Of a DNA stretch of 64,000 nucleotides, positions 56,346 through 64,000 are shown in pieces (the stretch's first letter is position 1; the number at the start of each line of letters is the position of its first letter). The DNA lies in contig NC_135549.1 of the NCBI RefSeq assembly GCF_964340395.1, positions 18,244,342-18,308,341 on the forward strand, given 5' to 3'. A program made the translations under genes and the position numbers. The stretch comes from Glandiceps talaboti (taxonomy: Eukaryota > Hemichordata > Enteropneusta > Spengelidae). The notes under the pieces are model-generated. The model was not told where the DNA came from. It ran no database searches and saw only the letters and a list, made by a program, of their open reading frames with translations.

Positions 56346-59300
56346 TTAGTCCTGTGGTAAGTGAAAATAGAGGTTTGCACAGACACACAGAAGAATTATA
56401 GTAAATGCATTGTAAAATATAAGTGTCCTAAACTTGGGGTCAACGTCGCCCTGTCTATACCAGTAAATCTGAAAGAAAAGATAAACTTCCTATTATTTCA
56501 AATTCAATGTCAAATGGATGTGAAATATTGGAATACATCAGGTAATGGTTGATATGTGGAAAGTGAAGAACTTGTGTTAGGGACCAGTCTGTATTAAAGA
56601 TGTGATGTGTCATATAATGCCTATCAGCAGAGGTTGAAAGGGGTGAGGTGATACATGAGGGTACCAGCACTCAAGCGGTTGGAAGTGGTTAGCTGATGAA
56701 TGAGGGCGCCCCATCGTGTCGTACCTTACAGACTAGTAAATAGGGGTATGCTGAAAATACTGCATGCTGGCAGTACTAGTCACATAATTTACCATTAATC
56801 ATAAATTGAGAGTACAATGAACTCTAGGAGTTGTTTTCAGTTCGTTTTGTTGACTGATTGGTGTCCAACAATGTGACTGGAATCCATGTGTCATCAACTC
56901 TCATTTCCCTATATACATGAGGCTCTTTCACTTGATGCTTCTATTGAAAATGAATGCAAAATGGAGTAACAGGAATATGGTGTATTTTATCAGCCAATTT
57001 TGTTTCTGTAATATTACTTACCATGATTAAGTTGGAAGCACATATAAGGGCTATACACACCCCAAAGTATACATTTTTACCATCGGGTGGCCAATGTGGA
57101 AATACAAATGCACTAACTAAAGTTACCTGCAAAAAAATAATAAGATCAATTTTATAAAAAGCTGGATGAAAGTAAAGTACTTTTGGTGATAGACAAGGGA
57201 TCTCCAACATATACTCCACATCAGTCTCAATGACAATATGCAGAATCAACGGCACAGACCCTTATGTTTGTTTTGTCACACTTGGGGCATCCAAGTATTT
57301 ACATTGCCCCAAAACACTTCTGAGATACAAGTTTGACAATTGCACTGTTGTATACATTATTGCTAACTGTATATATATCAGATTTTGCTGACTTCATTAC
57401 TGTTAGGTTTGTTTTCACTTCTCAGTTTGTGCTGGCCATGAAGCTACATGAATACATGACCAAGAATAGGTGACAGTACAATAAAAGGTATACAAATTAT
57501 GTTATTTTCACTGCATGCTCTTAATCTCTGAAACCCTTGGAACCTTTTATTGTCCAAACATGGATTATAAATACAATGAAATACTTGTTTGAACTGATAA
57601 TACATCCTAATCTAGGGTGTGGTGTGATTGATAAAGTGTTTGAATATTGAAACTAGGGCGGTATCCCCCTGTTAAAGTACAGTACAGATCATATTATTTA
57701 CTAAAATAAAATTATGTAACTTATGAAAAGGTTTCCCTTTATAGGTAGATAACGCTTTACTTTATATTAAATTTGCCTTTGGTGTAACTTCTGAAGTAGT
57801 ATCCCCCTGTACATATAGATGGTGGTTTATATAATATATAATTCACGCCAAGTTCCAAGAGTTATCCCCCTGTAAGTTGTCTGACTGTTTATAGTACTAC
57901 ATTAGCATATGTAGTGGTACAATGACTTCTTAGCAGCTTGTTGCTACATGTCTAATTACATGATTTACTCTGTAGTAAATATATTGTATGACAACAAAGG
58001 CGGGGTCATCCAAGGTCACAAGAATGCAACATGTACAAACAACGTGTCTTAAAAATACACAGACGTTGTCTTTTGTTTTCTTTGTCTCCATATAAACGTG
58101 GCAAAGATTCAAATGTGTCTAGATCCGATTCGTAAAAAGAATTACTCTATTTCAGCAACGTAATAGTTGAAATAAACAATTTCCACTTAGACGTTAAAGC
58201 ACAACATGTACATTGTGCGTCCTTCAATGATTAGGGAAGTAAAGTGTATGGATGCCAGTGTAAAGTTTTGTATCATTACAAGATATTATAAATTATAATA
58301 CCTTCACTCAAAGTTTCACATTGCAAACTTGGAAAGAATTCACACATTCTGATTTTAATGCATGGTGATAAAAATACACAGACTTTCTATATTTTGTGGT
58401 GGCTTCGCCATCATATAAGCTTGGCAAAGATTCAAATGTGTCTAGATTTTCAATTCGTAAAAAAAAGAATTACTCTGTTTCAACAAGTTAGAAGTATTCT
58501 AACAATCAAACTGAATAAATTTTGTCAACTGGAACCTCATTTTATAAGAAATATCATAACACTTTTACAATATTACTTTTATCACTGGTCGTTTTAGAAA
58601 GGCTACACTAGAATACAGTGTTGTGGTATATTCTTGATCACTGAGTGACATCATATTTAGGTAGCTCCCTATACATTACTTGTACTGCTAGGCCAGGAAA
58701 AAATGAACCTTACTGAGGTAAAGCTGACAAAATCTGATATGTACATTTTGTAATAATAATTTATTGAAACAAGCTTCAGTGATGGAAGATTTCTTTTTGT
58801 TATTAATATTGGGCTTACAGAAGATTGTTTTTACATCTAGCATGACTGACTGATGGTACAGTTGATTTTCAAACTGATTATCTAAGACCTGTATGAGGGG
58901 GAAAAGGTGTTTTATGAAAATCTACACAAGATACAATACTGAAATGCCCTAACATTAAAAGGCAAATATATATATGATGTACCCCTTCCATCTTCTAAAT
59001 TACACTTCAGAACAAGAATCTTAGATTATCCCAATTATCTTTTGTACCCTATATTATACTATGCATGAGCCAGGTTCACCAAAAAATATGGAATATATAT
59101 ACTCATTCTAAATCAAGACAACACACGTCTATGTCATAACGTGTGTCTACATCATTGGTTCTGCTGTGTTCGAAATATGATTCAAAACATTCAAAATTAC
59201 CTAACTTTCCCCGATTTGTTTTTTCATATTACTGGTGATGGTATAATTATATTATTCCCCAATATTTGTCTTCATTCAGCCAGAAAATACTCGTGTTGTC

Positions 59301-60906
59301 ACTACGAATCTACGAGGGCCCCTTAGGTCACTCATATTTTCCTTGGCTAAACGAAGAAAAATATCAGGGAACAACATCAAATTATACAAATGTAACATGT
59401 GTAAAATGACTGACCAGCTGGAGGCTGAATACATTTATGACTTACTGTGACTAAGACTGCACACACCACACCAACAGCCAGGTTAATGAGACGGTCCTGA
59501 AAAATTAAAATATACAGATTTTGGCAATGTTTGTATCTGGCCACCGTGAATGAAAAGGTCTATCTAACCATGGTTAGTCTAGACCCTTCACTTATGGCTG
59601 ATTTCAGCTATGCCCTGTCTTTGTATTGAAACAGGAAATGGTAAAATTTGAGATCAACCATTAGCAAAGGGGTCCTGACTATTTTTTCTGTGTAAGTGAA
59701 TTTGATGCACCACTGACACACACTAGTGATACACCAAATTTTGGTGTTCCCCCATCTCTTACTAAGTGGTGACTCACAAGAAATCCCAGTTTTTATCATT
59801 TTGACTCACAGCAACAAAATTTGATAGAGGGCACATTGATTGGTATGACTTACAGCAAATCTCACTCTGTCATGTCAAATTCAGTGTACCTGGATATGTA
59901 TATAAAATTGTCTTCATGTTCATCTGTGTGTCTATGTCTGTAGAGTACATCTGTCAGTTTGAGTATGAGTGTTTTATTTTTTGTTCTAGTGTTGTTGTTG
60001 TTGTTGTTGTTGTGGTGGTTTTGTTTATGGGGCTGTTCCAAGGACCACAAAGTAATGACCAAACCTTGAAATACACCTCTTTTGTTATTGACCTTAATTT
60101 TGTTTAGACTCACTCTGTGACCATTTTGCATGATAACTGTACTACTGAAAATCAACCTTCAGACTGTGTTTATGTTAACTGACACTTTTGTCTGATATTT
60201 GTACACTATATTATTATACCTTTCTGCTGCATTATTTTCACAAAGACAATTGTTCTCTTTTAAATTAATTGTTCATGATATTAAGATTTTAAAAAATTGC
60301 ATAATTTTGTCCATCAGAAATTCTTCTAGACATTACCCTACTTCACTCTAACCACACACAAGTCATAATATACATAGACAACAGATTTGGAGCGCATTTT
60401 AGTTATCGAAGTGCAGACATTTTGTAGGGGGTGTACGTACAGAACTAGGGCACGTTTTATATATGGTTCTTTGACCAAAAAATGACCCCTCCCACAAGCT
60501 AGCGTGGCCAAACAATAAAGCAAACTGACTGTACCTGGTGAAACAGATCATCAGCGCGAATCCGACAATGTATGTGAACAGTGGTGATCACATTACTAGT
60601 ATGATCATATCGATTGTTATGAATAGAACTGGATCATGCGATCTTGTGACTTCCGTGAATAAACAGTAACAACAATGAGTAACACATATGACTTGGTATA
60701 ATTATCCATTAATTTATTTACTTGTCTATTGATTATCATGACGACAAGCCTGGAACACGTCATGGTAGGAGGCCAATGCTAAGATACAGGGTGCATATAA
60801 ATAATAAAACAATACAAACCTTTGGTCTTTGCTCCCCAAATAACGGTCTCTCGCCGGTTGAGTCGCCAGTTATGGGCTGATACTCACTCTTATAATAAGT
60901 AGTCAT
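56346..60906 (-). CDS. TMEM243: Transmembrane protein 243, complete, 4 exons
   Basis: A small three-helix membrane protein of the DUF2678 family; its biochemical role is not established. Coding exons: 60906-60820, 59496-59446, 57126-57022, 56468-56346, totalling 366 nt (121 aa plus stop), against 118 aa as I recall for human. All splice sites are GT-AG and all introns phase 0. The ATG at 60906 follows an in-frame TAG. Diagnostic motifs: RPLFGEQRPK (exon 1), DRLINLAVG (exon 2), VTLVSAFVFPHWPP (exon 3), and IYWYRQGDVDPKFR and LLCVCANLYFH (exon 4). Predicted helices are at about 30-56, 63-84 and 96-114. The gene is convergent with DMTF1. Confidence 0.95.
57655..57870. repeat. Three TATCCCCCTGT phrases in TMEM243 intron
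   Basis: GGTATCCCCCTGTTAA, AGTATCCCCCTGTACA and GTTATCCCCCTGTAAG occur within about 215 bases. They are a remnant of a tandem repeat. Confidence 0.5.
58050..58490. repeat. Direct ~110-bp duplication (pitch ~320) in TMEM243 intron
   Basis: Both copies (58050-58157 and 58371-58490) run AAAATACACAGAC, CTT(G)GCAAAGATTCAAATGTG, TCTAGAT...ATTCGTAAAAA and AGAATTACTCT(A/G)TTTCA. Confidence 0.8.
59048..59362 (+). mobile_element. Dispersed repeat shared by SUCLG2 and TMEM243 introns, copy 2
   Basis: Reverse-orientation partner of 27716-28018. It spans ATGCATGAGCCA to CACTCATATTTTCCTTGGCT and ends just left of the TMEM243 exon at 59446-59496. Confidence 0.65.
59558..59586. repeat. Near-perfect palindrome centred on CCATGG
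   Basis: GGTCTATCTAACC and GGTTAGTCTAGACC meet at CCATGG. It is followed by CTTCAC and so shares TAGACCCTTCAC with the palindrome at 54867-54901. Confidence 0.6.
59695..59838. mobile_element. MITE of the GTGTGCCCTCTAA family, copy 3 (left end missing)
   Basis: It matches copies 1 and 2 through CACCAAA, GTGTTCCCC(C/A)ATCTCTTACT and TCACAGCAACAAAATTTG, ending ATAGAGGGCACATTG. The left terminal repeat is absent. Confidence 0.75.
59991..60013. repeat. (TTG)n microsatellite
   Basis: About seven TTG units in the first TMEM243 intron. Confidence 0.85.
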
Positions 60907-61183
60907 AATAATCCACACCCACTATCTAACACAAATATGAATCCTCTTGAAAGTATACTGCCTCATTTAGAAACCGAAAACAAGGCCATTGATGTAGAAA
61001 CCATTCATTAAATGAGTCAAGACGTGGTTATGTTTGCGTCATCAATCAGCGAATTGCCGTTTCTAAAAACATCGATAAAAGTCGGCTGCTACTTGCGGTG
61101 ATCATTCGATGTTGACTGGTACGGAACAGAAACTCAAAGTACATCTAATAATTCCTTCATTTTGGTGATTTTAGACTACTATA
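60907..61183. promoter_or_regulatory. TMEM243 promoter, possibly bidirectional
   Basis: This is the segment upstream of the TMEM243 start. It is relatively CpG-rich for the window (TCATCAATCAGCG, AAGTCGGCTGCTACTTGCGG) and faces a possible plus-strand start exon at 61184. Start sites cannot be fixed from sequence. Confidence 0.35.
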
Positions 61184-61202
61184 ATGTCGGTGAACGTGTT
61201 AA
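61184..61202 (+). CDS. Possible first coding exon of a divergent gene
   Basis: ATG TCG GTG AAC GTG TTA A is followed directly by the strong donor GTAAGTGCC; an A sits at -3. It would encode MSVNVL plus one base, and any further exons lie beyond the window. The product is unknown, and chance is a real alternative for so short a stretch. Confidence 0.25.
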
Positions 61203-61588
61203 GTAAGTGCCAAAGAGTGTCAAAATTGCATGCAGATCAACGAAATCTCCGAACTAGTTCGCGATGCGGGTAAAAGACCACAAATAAGAGCATGATGGGT
61301 AGAGGTCACCTCACGTGACCTGGATGACTCATTTGACCCAGTGACCTCAAATATTTGCGGTTGTAGTTTGTCTGACCATGAGTGTACACAATAGTCGAGT
61401 CTGGCACATGAATAGACTCTGAGAGAACATTGATGCAATTCTGTTTCTTGCTTTAGCCCCGGAGTTACAATGTAACGTCCACTCCAAGATCATTTAGCTG
61501 CAATATTTTTTGTAAGCTTTATATCATGTAAGCTTTAAGATATGTCGATCCGTGGTTTGCACTCACAAATAACTTTTAGTGCAAATTA

Positions 61589-61852
61589 ACCCCGGTGGTA
61601 AATATTTCGTTAGAGTGGCAGTCCCTGGGTGGGTACCCATGCTTCAAGTTGTTACTACAGCTGGATGGGTGGGTACCCATGATTGTTAGCGAAATTTCAA
61701 ATGTACCCCTTTCCCCAGAATATTTCAAAGAAAAACACCCTCTTTTTGGTGAATCTTGGAGAAAATCACTGAAAAAACACCCCCTTATTGCCGAATCCGG
61801 GAGGTTTTACCTTCAATTAAAGTTCAAGGACACCTTCGTCGGGAAGTTTCTT

Positions 61853-61940
<88 letters not shown>

Positions 61941-62110
61941 ATAGAAAAAGGGCATCCTACCCGGCCTATTCTCGGAGGGTGATCTGAAAAAGTACCTCTT
62001 TTTTACGATTCCATGGACCTAGATGGCCGGTCGACGACTCATTAAACACACCTTTCCCGCATGCGTACCCGCTTCGTCTGGGACTGCCACCACCGGGATG
62101 TAAACCCCGG
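61589..62110. mobile_element. Foldback-like element with CCGGTGG/GTGGCAGTCCC ends
   Basis: The left end CCCCGGTGG ... GTGGCAGTCCCTGGG..GGGTACCCATG is mirrored on the right by CATGCGTACCC...GGGACTGCCACCACCGGG. The interior holds two GGTGGGTACCCATG copies, two AAAACACCC(C)-type phrases and a (GA)n run. An open frame crosses it but dissolves into Arg-Glu repeats. Confidence 0.55.
61854..61930. repeat. (GA)n microsatellite
   Basis: About 38 GA units followed by a G run, inside the foldback-like element. Confidence 0.95.
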
Positions 62111-63287
62111 CGTTATATCGTACAAAGCTCAAGAACAAAAAAGGACAATTCTACAACTGTAAATTTATATGTAATGATTTAGTAATTCCCCGAAAGAATG
62201 AGTTTATGGAATTCGTGATATTAAATCAAAAGTTACTAAGATATGTAATATTGGCGATCCTCAATTCTACGATTTTACTGTATTACATACCATCTTCTAT
62301 ATGCCGGAGTAATGTCATTTTGGAAGGAGACGAGACGATTTTTATCTTTCTATGCGTTTTTTGAATGTGTGTATTACAGTAACAAGTGGTGTGTTGTACG
62401 TAGGGTCTATGGTTTTACGAGGCAAAATATATGGCCTTTAATTGACCCAATCGTTCGAAGCTGTAATGTGCCAAACTGAATGACACACTCGTTCTGAGCG
62501 TGCATCGGGTCATTATTTGCTACTTGAATGAGTATGTTCTGACTATTTTTTGTAATATCCTGTAGGCAAATAGAAACTTACATGTAATTAGTGTTGGGTA
62601 AAGACACGAAAAACATAACCCTGATTTAATATCAAGTTAGGAACATTTATCAAAGATATATTTCATACATATTTTACATAAATCTATTCATTCACCTTGC
62701 CTCTTATCGAGGATTCATATATTTGTAGTTGGCGGTGCTTATGTTTGTTTGTAACCGTCACATTCTCAAGTTCAAGGTTGCGTTTATTGGATAACGGGTC
62801 TACGAAGTTCCAAAATGTTTACCTCAGAACAGTGTGTCCGCTACATGTTTGCAGTAAAAAATATTCACAAATGTGCAGGCATCTGTGGCGTCCAGTGTAA
62901 ATTTTATCATAGACCCCAGTTTTATGATTTTACTTTACCATGTACATGTACTATAAAGGCCATGTAAACATTTTACTATCTATTGTCATGCAAAATTTGG
63001 CAAGCAACAATTTCTACATCTAGCTAGCCACGACTCCGGTCATAGCTTCAGGGGTAGGCCAATAAAGCGAAAGCTGGTCATGCGTACTAAGGGCCTATAC
63101 GATAGTATCGCACATACTTTGATATATAAACTTATACTTGCCTTTGTAGAATAGAGCCTGTTACAATCTTGAACTTATGTCCATGTAGTTTATAACTTGT
63201 AGTAGGTTTTTCAAGTGTCATGTAGGCCCTATGAGCTTACTATTTCAGAAGCGTTTTTGGTCGCGGTTATAACTTGGCTATTGATGC

Positions 63288-63291
63288 TATG

Positions 63292-63378
<87 letters not shown>

Positions 63379-63380
63379 AA
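63288..63380. repeat. (TAAA)n microsatellite
   Basis: About 22 AAAT/TAAA units, then a few AAT units. Confidence 0.95.
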
Positions 63381-63599
63381 ATAATAATAATAATTGTTAT
63401 CATGGTTATTTATTTATTACATGGCATATTGTGCCTGTAGTGCTATATATCTTTCTTACGAAAGGAGAATGTCGACCAGTCGCAATTCGTCCCTGTGTTT
63501 GCTCTGTACTATGCTAAATCATGTTAACATAGCGCCGTGTGATTATATTTAGAGAGGGGCAATGATTCTTTAGGTTTACCTGCGTCATTGGTAGCATGG

Positions 63600-63681
63600 A
63601 ATCCATGCGGATGGGGATTTTTAATTTTTTTTCCCTTCACAATGAGAAAACAAAAAATCCAGATCCCCATCCGCATGGATT
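63600..63681. repeat. 19-bp perfect inverted repeat with 44-nt loop
   Basis: AATCCATGCGGATGGGGAT (63600-63618) is exactly complementary to 63663-63681. The loop contains complementary T-rich and A-rich stretches that could extend the stem. Confidence 0.85.
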
Positions 63682-64000
63682 TCGTTGATCAACATATTGT
63701 AGATGCCCATTCCCATCCCTATGTTACCAAACCCAAACCAAAATATCTATCCAAGTCTATCACCACATATTGTTTTAAACATTCTTGGCAGTGCAGTCTT
63801 TCTTTCAATGTGTGTTATGATTTTACGATTTCGATACTGTACTGTCGATTTTAGAAAAGTCGAAGAAAATAATAGCCGCTAAGCTAGGATTTCGCCAGAT
63901 GGCAAATAATCTGGAAATATTTTTCAGGCTTTGCTCACATGGCTAAAAACATTTTTTGCCAAGTCCAAATGATACGTTTATGGAATTGTAACCCATGGTC

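Larger units (their letters stand above)
61203..64000. other. Gene-poor right end of the window
   Basis: No further coding exon was recognised. It holds a foldback-like element with a GA microsatellite, a TAAA microsatellite and a hairpin, listed separately. If the exon at 61184 is real, this is its first intron. Confidence 0.5.

Noticed and set aside
56824-56940. Minus-strand frame after an AG (begins KHQVKEPHVY), first considered as the last TMEM243 exon
   Set aside because: It has the right phase and nearly the right length but lacks the third membrane helix. The exon at 56468-56346 encodes IYWYRQGD and CANLYFH and fits the family.
61595-61987. Plus-strand frame of 130 codons
   Set aside because: It crosses the foldback-like element and ends in an Arg-Glu repeat from the GA microsatellite.

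Overview
This is a 64-kb piece of an animal nuclear genome. It is AT-rich, and its intron-rich genes have short exons, consensus GT-AG splice sites and long introns full of microsatellites and small transposons. The gene models and repeats fit a marine invertebrate such as a hemichordate, amphioxus or mollusc. One repeat, near 9.0-9.45 kb, resembles the tandem-repeat Helitron relatives called pearl or HINE elements in bivalves. I cannot name the species. I saw no prokaryotic operon, CRISPR array or complete autonomous transposon.

Layout. (1) 1-20 kb: two minus-strand first coding exons of an SLC6 sodium-coupled transporter (69-288 and 14298-14508). They have different N-terminal tails, but both end in the same TM1 motif at the same phase-1 splice site. 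The rest of that gene or gene pair lies off the left edge. (2) 21.4-37.6 kb, minus strand: a complete 11-exon SUCLG2 gene (432 codons plus stop), the GTP-type beta subunit of mitochondrial succinyl-CoA ligase. (3) 38.4-51.3 kb, plus strand: a complete 17-coding-exon DMTF1 (cyclin-D-binding Myb-like factor, 773 aa), divergent from SUCLG2 across a presumed shared promoter. (4) 56.3-60.9 kb, minus strand: a complete 4-exon TMEM243 (121 aa), convergent with DMTF1. As I recall, DMTF1 and TMEM243 are also tail-to-tail neighbours in human, so the pair looks like ancient microsynteny. (5) 61-64 kb: the TMEM243 upstream region, a possible first exon of a divergent gene, and repeats.

The genes do not form a pathway. 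SUCLG2 is a TCA-cycle enzyme, DMTF1 a nuclear transcription factor, TMEM243 a small membrane protein, and SLC6 a plasma-membrane transporter. The unusual material lies in the gene architecture: paired SLC6 start exons, an array of copied splice donors in SUCLG2, a decayed copy of the DMTF1 start exon, and a possible truncating DMTF1 exon whose 3' splice site lies in a 40-bp duplication. The rest is a diverse set of hairpins, MITE families and tandem repeats. All gene models come from reading and hand-translating the sequence; no search was run.
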